A stretch of DNA of 64,000 nt from Epithemia pelagica (Eukaryota > Bacillariophyta > Bacillariophyceae > Surirellales > Surirellaceae): positions 1,302,001 to 1,366,000 of the forward strand of contig OX337238.1 in NCBI GenBank assembly GCA_946965045.2, given 5' to 3'. Position numbers and translations under genes: made by a program. This document shows, one piece after another, positions 21,488 through 32,682 of the stretch. Position 1 is the first letter of the stretch, and each line of letters starts with the position of its first letter. Below the pieces are notes generated by a model. It was not told the origin of the DNA and did not search any database. It saw only the letters and a program-made list of their open reading frames with translations.

Positions 21488-21989
21488 TCAATCAATTTTT
21501 TTGTTGCGTCGCGCCAGTGTTTTGTTTTCCACAACGAGTTTCTTGTTATAATCCAAAAGTTTCGTGAGGGATGTTGAGAAATCAGCCATCATTTTCTCAA
21601 CTTCGGCCATCCGTTCTTCGGTGGTGGCCACAACGTCTTGGCACAGGGTGATGAGAGTGACAGGAAAGCGGGGAATAACGCTACTTCTTGTTATTCGTGT
21701 TTCCTTCACCTTCCTGTTTCAACGTCGCATTTTTTTGTTTTTCTCTACGATCAAGTTCCATCGAAAGCGAAAGTGACGAATTGAAAAATATAGAGGTGCT
21801 TGGAGATGCGGTTGGCGTTGGCAAAGCAGTCGAACAATCTGGGTCGTCGCTAGGACAAATAATGCTAACCACATAGCTTTCAGTCGCTTTTTTTAACGCG
21901 ATATCTATGCGTCCTTTCGACGACCGCCCAGACATCTTTCCACGATCGATCGCGATCCAAGACCCCTCATTTTTTCGTTTCAGATCCAT
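21488..21989 (-). CDS. Small coiled-coil protein, two exons
   Basis: Two overlapping minus frames become one protein if a 73-nt intron (21637-21709; donor GGTGAAGG, acceptor GTGCCAAG, phase 1) is removed: complement(join(21488..21636, 21710..21989)), 142 aa. The C-terminal part TTEERMAEVEKMMADFSTSL and the following YNKKLVVENKTLARRNKKID form a heptad-like helix. The middle has a short hydrophobic SYVVSIICP segment and a Ser/Pro/Thr linker. No family is recognised. Coding is supported by the frame-perfect splice and composition. It is divergent from the aminotransferase (161 bp between starts). Confidence 0.5.
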
Positions 21990-22150
21990 CCAAGATCTCT
22001 CTCCCGAGGTGGTGGTTGCCCAACCGCGTGTGTTACCATAAAAAGCAGCGACAAAAAGAATTGTTCCTTGTTTGACAGCAAGTCGTCTTCTCCATTCGCT
22101 CGGACTCTACTAGGTACTGTTTGCCACAACCAACGATTGAGACACTTGCC

Positions 22151-23653
22151 ATGCCGCCTCCGCCGTCACATGTCTTGAGGAGGTTCTTGTCGTCGTCGTC
22201 ATGGTCGTCTCCAGGAGTACGACGCACTGCTGCTGTGACGAGCAACCACCTCTTGTCACCCGTCTGGACGCACTTGACGGAGATTCAACCCAATCGTGCC
22301 TCCGGCATTTATTTGTACGACGATGACAAACAGGAACGGTACATGGATTTTACCAGTGGCATTGGTGTCACCAACACGGGTCATTGTCATGCCACGGTGG
22401 TCCAGGCCATTCAACAACAGGCCGAACAATTACTATTTGGACAAGTGAATATTGTGGTTCCACGCACCACGGTGGAATTGGCCCATGAATTGCAACAAGC
22501 CCTGCATCACAGCAGTCATTGGACGGGTTTGGATCGATTCTTTTTTGCCAATAGTGGTGCCGAAGCCGTAGAAGCCAGTGTCAAATTGGCCCGTCATGCC
22601 ACGGGCAAAACCAATCTCATTGTCTTTCAGGGATCCTTTCATGGACGATCCCATCAAGCCATGGCCATGACCACCGCTAAGGCCATTTATCGAGTCAACT
22701 ATCAACCCTTGCCCGGCGGGGTCTTTGTCGCGCCCTTTCCCACGCTGTCGTCGTCCTCCAACTCCTCCTCCTGGGACAATCCTTCCACACGGGACGAATT
22801 ACTGGACGTGGCAATTGATGCGTGTCTCGACACGTTGGAAACTGACTTGCTCAAGGGACAAACTCGTCCCGACGAAACGGCCGCTTTGGTTATTGAACCC
22901 GTCTTGGGCGAAGGCGGGTATCTCCCGGCGCCGCCGCGCTTTTTGCGCGAATTGCGACGCTTGTGTACCGACCATGACATTCTCCTCATTGCCGATGAAG
23001 TTCAATCCGGCATGGGTCGGACGGGAAAACTCTTTGCCTTGGAACATGCTGCCGCCGCCGTCGCGGACGACGACGACGACACTGCCAAGGGTGAAACCTC
23101 CACCACCGCCACCCAAACCATGGAACCCGACATTCTCGTCATGGCCAAGGGATTGGGCAGTGGATTGCCCATTTCTGCCATTGCCTCTCGCAGTGACTTG
23201 ATGCAACACTGGATACCCGGTTCCCATGGTGGCACTTATGGAGGAGGGAGTGCCATTGCGGCCGCGGCCGCCTTGGCCAGTTTGCAAGTGGTCTTGCACG
23301 AAGGATTGTTGGACAATGCTCAGGTCCGAGGCCAGCAATTGCAAGCTGGACTCCAGGCCTTGCAATTGGAATTAAATCAAGGTTCATCGGCCGCCAAGCA
23401 TTCGAGAATCATTCAGGACGTTCGTGGTTTGGGACTCATGGTGGGGACGGAATTTTCCTCCAAGGCTCTGGCCCAAGCCGTTCAACGGGCCTGTTTGGAC
23501 CGCAAGTTACTCTTGCTCACGTGTGGAACCAAGGAAAACGTCATTCGATGGATCCCACCCTTGATTGTCACCCACGACGAACTGAAGGAAGCGCTCGACC
23601 GGTTTGCCCAAGCCGTTCGACACGTTGTCGCAACAACAGAAGGCCGTGTCTAA
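22151..23653 (+). CDS. Class III PLP-dependent aminotransferase (4-aminobutyrate aminotransferase-like), mitochondrial
   Basis: 500 aa from ATG 22151. The first 30 residues (VLRRFLSSSSWSSPGVRRTA) are basic and Ser-rich, a mitochondrial-type presequence. Class III aminotransferase motifs follow in order: MDFTSGIGVTNTGHCHATVV, FFANSGAEAVEASVKLARHA, FQGSFHGRSHQAMAMT, VIEPVLGEGGYLPAPPRFL, LLIADEVQSGMGRTGKL (PLP Asp) and ILVMAKGLGSGLPISAI (PLP Lys), then GTYGGGSAIAAAAALASL. This resembles bacterial GabT, which moves the amino group of GABA to 2-oxoglutarate. Acetylornithine or other omega-amino acids are alternative substrates. A low-complexity Asp/Thr insert lies before the lysine motif. Single exon. 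Confidence 0.85.
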   Translation: MPPPPSHVLRRFLSSSSWSSPGVRRTAAVTSNHLLSPVWTHLTEIQPNRASGIYLYDDDKQERYMDFTSGIGVTNTGHCHATVVQAIQQQAEQLLFGQVNIVVPRTTVELAHELQQALHHSSHWTGLDRFFFANSGAEAVEASVKLARHATGKTNLIVFQGSFHGRSHQAMAMTTAKAIYRVNYQPLPGGVFVAPFPTLSSSSNSSSWDNPSTRDELLDVAIDACLDTLETDLLKGQTRPDETAALVIEPVLGEGGYLPAPPRFLRELRRLCTDHDILLIADEVQSGMGRTGKLFALEHAAAAVADDDDDTAKGETSTTATQTMEPDILVMAKGLGSGLPISAIASRSDLMQHWIPGSHGGTYGGGSAIAAAAALASLQVVLHEGLLDNAQVRGQQLQAGLQALQLELNQGSSAAKHSRIIQDVRGLGLMVGTEFSSKALAQAVQRACLDRKLLLLTCGTKENVIRWIPPLIVTHDELKEALDRFAQAVRHVVATTEGRV

Positions 23654-24260
23654 TCTAACGAGAGGACACTATCATCTGTTCCAGTGCCATTCGTTGACTC
23701 CTATTGTCACGTTCCCTTGCACTCGGGAATATCCAAAAGTGGACAAAATGGTTCTTGGGTGCACGTAATCGGAAACAATCTGGAATGAATTGGACGCAAT
23801 GGGAAACAATCCGGAATGAATCACCACACATGGTACTGCCGACTTGTGTTGTGTTGGATTTACCAAAGGTCCCCCAGTTGCGACCACTCGAGGAATAGCA
23901 CTGATTTGTCAGGCCGACCCTCCGTTGCTTTGTTCTCTTGCGTCGACAAACTATAGACCTAGGAAGATCGGCAAGATGCGCAAGACTAGAGATTGACAGG
24001 AAATGAGATTATTTTTGCCCAAGCATACACGTTTTACCAAACTTAGGGAATGAATGTACCATGCACCAACTTTTAGCTGTATATAAGAAGAAGAAAAAAA
24101 GAGTATGGTTTTGCCACAGGAACCTGCTTCTTGTCCTTTCGTTACTTTCTTGTTTCCTCGCATAGTTTGACACGCACTTGGTCCAGAGCGAGCGCTGCCA
24201 AACGGAACCCACTTGGACAAGTGTTGGTTCCGAATGGGAGTGTCCTTGAGTTCGTCCTAG
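23654..24260. other. Intergenic spacer between convergent genes
   Basis: No gene recognised. A 20-nt unit (GGAAACAATCYGGAATGAAT) is repeated once around 23770-23830. Confidence 0.4.
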
Positions 24261-25895
24261 CTAGTGTTGTTGTTCTTGTTCTTGGTGCCATCGATGATAA
24301 AACTCGGTCGCATGGAGTTTCAAAAAGAAAAATACGGGCGATGTCACATCCCGATGCTCCTGGATCGCGGCGGTACCGACTTGGCAATGATTCCCACGAG
24401 AAGACGATCCCACCCGTTCCAACAAGAAGGGCCACACATTGGTGGGCAAGACAAACGAGGATCGTGCCTCGTGGTCGAAAGTCGTTGGTGTAGTAGTTGT
24501 AGTTGGTGAAGTGGATGGACAAGGAGCCTGGTTGTTGTTGCTGTTGCTGTTGTTGTTTTCAATGATAGCAAGACCCTCATAGTCGGTATCGTCCTCTGTG
24601 GTCGTTATTGTTGTTGTTGATAATGAAAATGTTAGTGAGTTGGTGGTGGTAGTGGTTTCCTGGTCGGTATCCTTTTGGTACAATTGTGGTTTGCACAAGT
24701 TTCGCAGTCTCCACAACCAATAATTCCGATTTTGAACCATGGTTACCGTGGCATCTGTGGGTGCCAGGACTTGTGGCCAGGAGAGTGATTGTAAACAAGC
24801 ATGTCGTTGGAGCGCTTGATCCAACTCATTCCAGGCTGGACCCAATAATTCGCGCTTGCAAGCAGTTCGACTGGCCATTGGATACAGTTCACTGGTCCGA
24901 ATGGGAAAGTTGCACTCTCTTGTCAAGGACAAGCATTTCAATTCGTCATGGGTCTGCAAGACATGTGTCACCAACCGTACCAACTCGGTACAAGGTTCCT
25001 TGTAGGATATGGTCAATGCTTCCAAACAAGATGGTTGTCGTATGTGGCTCTTGGTGGTGGTGTCTTGTTGGTTTGGCGGATCCAGACACTGGACCAGTGT
25101 CGTCGTGGTTTCGGCATGATCCAGATCGCAATACTCGACAATCAAGGTTCTCAAACCACCCGCATAGGGTGACCGGCTTCGTTGCTGTTGTCGGGATTGC
25201 ACTCCACGTGCCACATGTTCCGCCAGTAGTGTCGTGATTTGACACGAATAAAATCCCAAATCACACACCTGCCGCACCAAAAGGTTGGACACGAGTGCCA
25301 AAAAGGGCTGCTGTTTCGCAATGGAGTGTTGGACGAGAGCAAAATTGACCTTGTGAAATGTGAGAGATTCAATGGTAGAACCATTCTTCATCATCACACC
25401 ATGTAGTAGCAATGTGTGCAAGTCGTCAAAGGACAAATCCTTGTTCTTTCGGTTGGTGTTCCGTAAACGACCACCACCACGACGTTGTGGCACTTGACAC
25501 GGCATGTTACAAGCTAGGACCAGTCGCTTGGCAATGTACGGGGCAAGAATGAGGGAGGCAAATTGTTGGACCGCCAATGGTTCGTGGACCGGAAACCGAC
25601 ACTGACTCAAGTACAAGCTTTCAAAGACGGGGCACGGCTGCTGCTGTTGCTGCTGCATGTACTGTTGGTCCTTCTCCGTGTCGTGTGGTGCCTGTTGCGA
25701 GGACGACAGGAGCGCCACCAATTCGGTTTGCAAATACTGAATGCATTCCAGGTCCAAACACACATTGGACAATCGCAATTCTCCCATGGCATGGGTGGAC
25801 GACGACTGGCCAACGGAGGAAACCAGCGCACTTCGGCGACTGCAGCATCCGTTCCATTGTCGTTCCAGCAGGGACAAGTTCGGCGTCTTTTTCAT
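24261..25895 (-). CDS. Leucine-rich-repeat-like protein
   Basis: 544 aa, single exon, ATG at 25895. Irregular 25-35 residue units with hydrophobic strands are spaced along the protein: LRLSNVCLDLECIQYL, FESLYLSQCRF, IESLTFHKVNF, LRTLIVEYCDL, LEALTISYKEPC, LKCLSLTRECNF and LQSLSWPQVLA. This is the LxxLxLxxC pattern of cysteine-containing/RI-type LRRs. Interspersed Gln, Thr and Asn homopolymers are typical of this genome. No signal peptide, F-box or kinase is visible. LRR solenoids bind proteins; the partner is unknown. An interrupted LRR with long inserts is the most likely reading. Confidence 0.65.
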   Translation of the reverse strand: MKKTPNLSLLERQWNGCCSRRSALVSSVGQSSSTHAMGELRLSNVCLDLECIQYLQTELVALLSSSQQAPHDTEKDQQYMQQQQQQPCPVFESLYLSQCRFPVHEPLAVQQFASLILAPYIAKRLVLACNMPCQVPQRRGGGRLRNTNRKNKDLSFDDLHTLLLHGVMMKNGSTIESLTFHKVNFALVQHSIAKQQPFLALVSNLLVRQVCDLGFYSCQITTLLAEHVARGVQSRQQQRSRSPYAGGLRTLIVEYCDLDHAETTTTLVQCLDPPNQQDTTTKSHIRQPSCLEALTISYKEPCTELVRLVTHVLQTHDELKCLSLTRECNFPIRTSELYPMASRTACKRELLGPAWNELDQALQRHACLQSLSWPQVLAPTDATVTMVQNRNYWLWRLRNLCKPQLYQKDTDQETTTTTNSLTFSLSTTTITTTEDDTDYEGLAIIENNNSNSNNNQAPCPSTSPTTTTTPTTFDHEARSSFVLPTNVWPFLLERVGSSSRGNHCQVGTAAIQEHRDVTSPVFFFLKLHATEFYHRWHQEQEQQH

Positions 25896-26476
25896 GATTC
25901 TTGCGGCTCGTTCAAGTGTGGGCCTTGATGTCTCGTCGTCTGGACAGTGGTGTGAGTGAGTGATGAAACGATTCGTTCCCTTTGGAAGTCGTAAGGGTTC
26001 AGTTCTTGTTGTTGTAGGAGGTGGTCTCTTCGTTTGGCTTTTTGGCTTTTTGTTGGATGAATAAGAAGCAAAGATTCCTTTCTCTCTGTCGCGCTCTCTT
26101 TGGAAGGAATGGAGGGGAGCAACATGATCCCATCAAACCGAACAGATGAGTTGGATAGGAGCAGACAGGTTTGTGGTGGGACTCACGACTGAAAGGAATG
26201 CGGCAGGAGGGCTCGCGGGTTTGTGTCCGCCCTTCGCCCGCCCGGAGACGCGAACCTTATTGTATCCTCTACAAGTATTGTACCTTGCGCACCACAAACC
26301 ACAAACCACAAAGGTTATTGTATTGTACGCCTCTCGGGCATTCATAAGGCCATAGGCAACGACAAACTGGGGCAATACACACTACGGACTACGGAGAGAC
26401 CGCCTCCACACAATGTGAGCGCCCCACAAGCAGTGCTGTTCAAGTTTTGGAGGGAAATCAAAGAGCAGGCACGTCT
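25896..26476. other. Intergenic region between divergent LRR and AAA-ATPase-like genes
   Basis: No gene or RNA recognised. ACCACAAACCACAAACC forms a short direct duplication at about 26290-26310. Confidence 0.4.
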
Positions 26477-28448
26477 ATGGTTGAATTGTTCGACGAAGCA
26501 AGATACACCATGAGCAACAACCACAACAAGAACAGTTCCAAGACGGATAGTCCTTTTGAAGTAGTGGATGCTGTAGGAAGGAGTTGGAAGAAGAAAAAAA
26601 GCAGAAAAAGCTTTTCCTTCCCAGAACGTCACCAGACGGATGCGGCGGGTGTGTACCACAGGGATCGTGGCCACCGTGACAACAGTCCGTTTCTCGGTCG
26701 ACTGTTTCACAACCACAAGAAAGCACTCTGCTTTGCGCGTCCCATGCAACTGGGGAAAACGACACTCTTCTCACTTGCTGACGAACTGTTCTCGGTCAAC
26801 CACGAATGCCCCAACATGGTGGACACGGAACTCATTGCGTATTCTCCCAACGAAGACGACAAAAATAAGTGGTATGTACTTCGCATTGACTTTGGTCCCA
26901 TTTGCGCCACCCACTCGGAAAACAGCAACGAACAAGAAGAGGACTGGACTGCACTCTGTCAAAGGCTGGACAAGGACACGGGATCACTCATCAAGGCGAA
27001 AGTGCTTCTGCTCTTGATGGAGAATCCGCAACTCCAGACAGTGTTTGACACGGTTTCCCGTGGGGTGCCAATCGCAGAACAATCCGTGATGCTGCTCGTC
27101 ACGTACTTGTACAAGGCAGTCAAAGCTCAGAAAGGACGTTTGTTGATCCTTGTCGACGAATATGATCGACCGGTTCGTGAAGGTCTACTCCATTTGATTC
27201 CTTCTCACTCGGAGACACTCTACGAACGTGTGAAGAGCGACATCCAGGCTTGCTTTCGAAGTTATTTTGGCTTTTTCCAGGCCGTCAAGACTCTCCTGGA
27301 GGGTCTTGACCACTCCAAGATATGGCTCACAGGTATCATGCCCATTGGTATAAGCGAGATGACGGGGCTTCACGTGACTCGGCTGACGTTCCACGAGGAC
27401 ATGGCAGATGCGGTTGGACTGACCGAGTCGAATGTCCGGCAAATGCTGGAAAGTGTCCGCCAACATGCCCAGTGGGAGTTCACCCACCAGGAATTGGAAT
27501 GTGCCATGGAATCGCTCAAGAAGAACTTCAATAACCTTCGATTTCCGGGTGGTCAGCCTCTCTATCACACGGCACTTGTCAATGGCATGATGAATATGTT
27601 GCTGGATGAACCAATCAAACAAAAGATTTTTGGAAAAAGGTTTGGTGCCTGCGTCCAGTTTGGCGCCGGAGGCAGTTCCGTCGTCGGTATTCGACGTCTT
27701 GTGCAATGCCCGAAACCTACGGCATGTTGTCAACAAGCTGGCGGAAAGACAAGAAATAGCAGGAGACATGTACAAGATCCATGAACACTTGAGTTTGGAG
27801 CACCTCTTGCAAGAAACCATTCATGTCAATGACTACCTGACCTTGTTGGTTCATGTGGGGGTGGTATCGGCCTCGGGGACGACAACCAACCCAACATTCT
27901 CCCTTACCTCGGAGTTGTACCGCGAGAACCTTCTTTCCCCCCTGCGGAAAACGTACCGAGCTTGCCTGCAAAAATTGGTGGCGCTCCGGACCACTCAAGA
28001 GCTGTATTCACAAGGTCAAGACATTTTGGTGGACTTTGTGACTTGCATTTCGGAAACGAGCATGACAAAATTAATGGCCTGGGCTGCATCAGACTCCAAG
28101 AATCATACCTTGGAGCTTCCATTCCAGACATGCATCGGCGCGGGGACCAATGACATTTTGCAAGAATTGGCATTGACCAGTCCGGAGGATGTAGTGCCAG
28201 TATCTGGAAAGCGGACCGATGTAACATTTAGTTCCCCCGCGTGTGTCGTGATACTGGACCTGAAACAAGTTGCGACTGTGGAGGGTCCGTCCGTTCCATT
28301 CCTAACCAACGCCCACCAGCAATTAGCAGGATATGTGAAGACACGGATGGCCATAGAGGAGTTGGACAAGAAAAGGCCTGTTGCGGGATTTGTCGTTGTA
28401 CTGTACAATGATGGTGCGGAGTATGTAGTGGAAAAACTGCGTCCATGA
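26477..28448 (+). pseudogene. AAA-ATPase-like / PD-(D/E)XK nuclease protein with a frameshift
   Basis: N-terminal part from ATG 26477: FARPMQLGKTTLFSLADELF is the family's Walker A variant and LLILVDEYDRPV its Walker B, matching the AAA-ATPase_like family (predicted P-loop ATPase usually followed by a PDDEXK_9 nuclease). Near 27628-27650 the frame is lost at TTTTTGGAAAAAGG. The correct continuation is in the frame of 27606-28448, whose end carries KRTDVTFSS...CVVILDLKQV...HQQLAGY, the D...(D/E)xK nuclease core. A single-base indel in a homopolymer accounts for it. Joined length would be about 650 aa. This family is common in Bacteroidetes and patchy in protists and fungi (family knowledge), so transfer or selfish origin is possible. 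Alternatively the frameshift is a sequencing error and the gene is intact. Confidence 0.7.
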
Positions 28449-30754
28449 TTGTCCAAGAAGTAGCCCTTGAGCGTGGGGTTCAAGCTAAACCTTACCCTAA
28501 ACCTGGTTACCATAATAAGGCAAAGCCGTGATTATGTCTAGGTCGGCTTCCGTATAGTTGTTGGACGTAAAGGCGTAATGGCGGCGACCGTTTGGCATCT
28601 ACAACAGCATGACGCGGGGTTTTCAGCGGCAAGCGGGTTTATACTGAAGGTGAGAAACACTCCAACACGTGGACCATGTGGCAACTCTACAACAATGACT
28701 GTAATCATGTTGAAATTAGTTTTCTGTTCTACTTCGATACTGTTTCATTTGCTAAATCTACCTAGGTAGTTACTGTATGTTCGGTGCTGGGGCTTCACGT
28801 TTTCTGTTGTCATTGATAATTCTACATGGCCCGACCTTGTTGGTGATGCAAGTCCTTCACTGGTGCTTCCTAATCATGCCGTGTTGCGATCCGTATCCTT
28901 TAGAGCATGTTGCCGTTGATAAAGTTTTGCAAGACTGTCGCGAGCTCGTGTTTCACTCCCGCAAGGCCTATTCCAACCCCAAGGCTTCTACAGACTCTTC
29001 GCTGTTCTGATTGTTCTTCGTGCTCACTGATGAACCTTCCATGAGTTGCAACATCATAAATCTCAATCGAGTCATGTCACTCCCGATTGGTCCCAATCCT
29101 TCCCGCCAGGCTTGCTCTCTTTGCGGATGAGGAAAGTGGAGAATGCTCTGAGCAATAATTGCACGTCGACGGGCTCGTGCCATCCAAAGAACAAACAACA
29201 AAGTGGAGTAGTATCTCATCTTCACAGGTGTAGTTAATTGCACCGTTGTTGTTACTCCTATTTGTTGGAGGATTCATGACTGAGCATGTTTGTGTTTGCA
29301 AAGGACATCCAGAGTAGTTTCAGCCTGCTTTTGTGGAGGAATCCGAGGAACTTTGGATTCCGGAACCCAAATTCGATGACGTTTCAGGGACTGGTTCGTA
29401 CGAGGACTCAAAGATTTTTTGGTAGGCATACGCTTTGCCGCATGAATATCTTCTTTTCCTCTGTCGTTTTCTCTTTGTCGACGGCAAGGTTTTTGAGCAT
29501 GTCCACTGCTGTCGTCCACCCTTGCACGTCTCCTTGACGCTTCCAATCATCCAACTGCCATTCGATTTCCTGTTTGGAATTTTTGACCAATAGAAACGTT
29601 ACGGTTCGCACATTTCTGTGGGTCAAAAATTCCAAACAGGAAATCGTATGGCGGTTCCTCGGTTGGCGCCTTTAGCTTGGCCCCAGCCGTGGCAGAACCA
29701 GGAGTACGACGCATGTCCGTCTCGGCGTCGTGTTCTCGTTCGGCACGCACTCATGGCCGAATCGTTTCACGCTGTTTGTTTGGGAGTCTTCCCCCGTGGT
29801 GCCGGATAACGGCCGCTGGGAAGCATTGGAACGAATCCGACCTCACATGCCGTTGTCTTGTGTTGTTTAGACAGCAAAGCATGAGAATGTGTCTGTGGGA
29901 AGAAAAGAGGGAGGAGTGAGAGGCAGGAGGCGCTTTGCAAAGGCGCCCTTGTAACCAAAAGGCGCCTTTTCGTCTCACATAAACCGCGACTGAAAGAAAT
30001 CTTTACTGTTGCTTGAAATGTACGACGATCCTACATTTTTATCCTATACAAACGAAAAGCCCACCCGCCGCCACAATTTCGTGGTTCTTGGGAACGTGGT
30101 GTCAAACCGGGTGTCAAGTGGGTTGCGAAGCAGACCATGACAGATGGTGTCCCAAACGTCGCAGCTGCGACGGAACACGATGCGACACCCATGATGGACC
30201 AATCATCATCCTCATCATGATGGCGACAAACACCACCATGCGCACCCGAGGGCGGTCGGTGTCGGTGTGGACCTCCTCCAGTATGCATCATCGTACGATC
30301 CCACAACAGCCGTCGCTCTATTGCTCACAAACGAAACTCCAAAGACACGTTCGTGGAGAGCCACGGCAGATGGACGACTTGAGCCATTCACTACTAAGTA
30401 TACGAACATAGAAACGTCTATAAAGAAGCGAAGCCGTCCGAAGTTCGCTTTCGCGACACTCCAAGGACTCGAACTGCCACAAATCACCACAACCATTGAT
30501 TTCTCTCCACACAGAAAAAAGGACAACCAACCCCTTGTCCATCCATCCAATTGATCATCGGTGCATCATTGCCAATTGTGGTACGTCAAGACACGTACCA
30601 TATCTCATTGGCATACTCTACCCCAAAGAGAGAGAGAGATTCCACCAAGAAAGGAGAAAAAAGATACCTTTTCTCTATTGCTTGTTCCGAAAGCACCGAT
30701 CTTTGAGCATCAGTTTCCCGGTTGTGTGGCGCAAGTCGACCTACCACGAGTACC
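28449..30754. other. 2.3-kb region with degraded ORFs and a hairpin
   Basis: No intact gene is convincing. From ATG 30018, protein-like segments alternate between frames (MYDDPTFLSYTNEKPTRRHN; later VKWVAKQTMTDGVPNVAAAT; then the frame of 30267-30554 with VDLLQYASSYDPTTAVALLL), suggesting a broken or intron-containing small gene. Minus frames 29408-29635 and 29547-29750 flank an inverted repeat. Confidence 0.35.
29557..29652. repeat. Inverted repeat, 32-bp arms (31/32), 32-nt spacer
   Basis: Arms 29557-29588 and 29621-29652 are reverse complements with one mismatch (core ATTTCCTGTTTGGAATTTTT). It would form a strong RNA hairpin on either strand. It may be a fold-back duplication or a MITE/miRNA-precursor-like structure. 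Confidence 0.85.
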
Positions 30755-31225
30755 ATGATGCGTGGATCCGTTTTACAGACGCGTCGTTCGTGTCTCCAGT
30801 CCTGGTCCCACGGACGACAAGCCTGTTGGCCTGCAGTAGTGGCAGCACAACAACTCGTCCACACAACGGCGGCTCCCTGGTCGCACCCTCCCCACCGTGG
30901 ACCAGTGACCTCGGCCTTTCGCATGGACACGGCGAATCGTAGTCCTACGGACACCAAGATTCAAGACTATGGCTTGGCCGGCCCCTTGTTTCGAGACGAT
31001 TGGGAATACTTGGAGCGACAGTTTGGCGATGTCTTGGCCATGACTCCTACAACATCAACAACACATACTGCCCACAACCACATGGCCCTTCCATCGCCGA
31101 GACCCATCCATGTTGACTTGAGTGGATGGAACGACGACGAGAGTATGATGCAGGATGATGATCATCATGATGCGACGGCCATGGGCTCCTTGTTGTGGAA
31201 CAAGAAGCGCACTCTTTGGGGCTGA
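30755..31225 (+). CDS. Hypothetical protein, possibly mitochondrial
   Basis: 156 aa from ATG 30755; the frame upstream lacks ATG. The first 45 residues are rich in Arg, Ser, Ala and Gln with no acids (MMRGSVLQTRRSCLQSWSHG), resembling an organellar presequence. A conserved-looking core IQDYGLAGPLFRDDWEYLER and FGDVLAM is followed by a Thr/His-rich stretch and an acidic DDDHHDATAMGSLLWNKKRTLWG end. No family is recognised. The compositional change from basic leader to globular core supports a real gene. Confidence 0.5.
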   Translation: MMRGSVLQTRRSCLQSWSHGRQACWPAVVAAQQLVHTTAAPWSHPPHRGPVTSAFRMDTANRSPTDTKIQDYGLAGPLFRDDWEYLERQFGDVLAMTPTTSTTHTAHNHMALPSPRPIHVDLSGWNDDESMMQDDDHHDATAMGSLLWNKKRTLWG

Positions 31226-32250
31226 TCCTTATTATTTCCAATCACAGGCAGGGCAGACATGTTCATTCGTTTCTACAGGTAGATTCTCGCGATGCCATTT
31301 TCTTCAACATTTCAAAACTCGCTCCAGCAGTCAAACTACCTACTACATCCTCTCATGACTCTGGTGTCCACGACTTTTTCATTCAACGGACTGGGTCCTT
31401 CTTTTGTGTTGCACTTTTATCTTCTACATACTTGTATGTGTGCGTTTGGGGAAGACTAGTACATGTTCCATAGCATCTTGCTATCATTATCATTTGCTAA
31501 TAAGATAGACTTTGTATTACGTACTGCTACTTTATTGTCCTTGTGCGGATTCTAGCTAGTCCATTGGCATCCCGTTCTTTCATACGCACTGTCTTTTCAT
31601 GTCTTTTCTGGAACACGCCGTGGAACGTACTCTTTCTTCCAACTCCAGTCACACACCTTCAATGAGGCAGGCATAGCTCTAGGTAGAGGCCATGGTCAAA
31701 GATCCATCCATCCACAACAAGCAGAGGAGGTTGGTTTTCTGGGTGTGTCGTGTTTTTGAAATGACTTTTCCCGTAATGTCGCTCCTCCAGATGGCCTTGT
31801 GCAGTCCAGATGGTCGCTCCGAGGGGAACAGCCACGGAATCATTCCACCAGATGACCGCGCGCCAATGGATGGATTAGTCTTTTCTGTCTCTTTTTGGTC
31901 TCCTCGTTTCAATCACTGGTCTACCTCTACCTCTACTAAAGGGAAAGACCACCATCATCCATCATCCTCCAGATACCATGCGTCTAGGACAAAGACAAAA
32001 CAGAGGAAAGCAGTAAATGGTGGGCTCCAACCCGAATCGAAGCCAACAAACACCCAATGAGAAAGCAGAATGAGATCGTGTGGAACGAGGATCTTTCTTA
32101 AACACAATAAATCGCTTCTTAGTCGCTCTTGTAGAGTGACGTTCGACGGATCAATGAGAATGGGAGAAAAGTTGCGGCCATGAACCACGGCCCGTTCTGG
32201 AACAATAGAATCTAGAGGAATACACAGAGATTGCAAGACAAGCACCGAGA
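31226..32250. other. Intergenic spacer
   Basis: Short overlapping frames on both strands (31679-31912 minus, 31692-32060 plus) show no conserved pattern. Nothing else recognised. Confidence 0.4.
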
Positions 32251-32682
32251 ATGAAACTTATGACAGGAAGCACTCGGGCATTGTTGCTGCTGCTTGTTGC
32301 TCTTTGGAGCAGCCGCCATGCAGTTTACGCATTCCAGCCAATCATGCCAAGATCTATCGACAGCATGTTCCAACCAGAACGAGTCACTAGTAGTCAAGGA
32401 ACCTTGAATCCAGGTCAAACAACAGTTGTGCAGAGATCGGGTGCTGAATCCCCATCCAGCCTTTTCCTGTTTGGAAAGAATGCCATGACAGACAAGAACA
32501 AGAAAAAGGAGGAAATCACTACAGGAACCGTCAAACAAGATTGGGACTTTGGCTTGTTCTTGGTCTACATGACACCTTGGAAAAATCCCAACAGTATCTT
32601 TGTCTATCTTTTCCTCACTCTATACCTGTTGGGTGAATATTCAGAAGCCCATCGTTCGGTTCCGCCACCAACAGGATTGTAA
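32251..32682 (+). CDS. Small plastid-targeted single-pass membrane protein
   Basis: 143 aa. The N-terminus has a signal peptide (TRALLLLLVALWSSRHAVYA) followed immediately by FQPIMPRS. A Phe right after the cleavage site with a basic/Ser-rich transit peptide is the ASAFAP-type bipartite signal of secondary plastids in diatoms and relatives. The mature part contains DWDFGLFLVYMTPWKNPNSI and a transmembrane helix (IFVYLFLTLYLLGEY). It probably lies in the thylakoid or envelope. It is reminiscent in size of small photosystem-associated or assembly proteins, but no family is recognised. Confidence 0.65.
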   Translation: MKLMTGSTRALLLLLVALWSSRHAVYAFQPIMPRSIDSMFQPERVTSSQGTLNPGQTTVVQRSGAESPSSLFLFGKNAMTDKNKKKEEITTGTVKQDWDFGLFLVYMTPWKNPNSIFVYLFLTLYLLGEYSEAHRSVPPPTGL

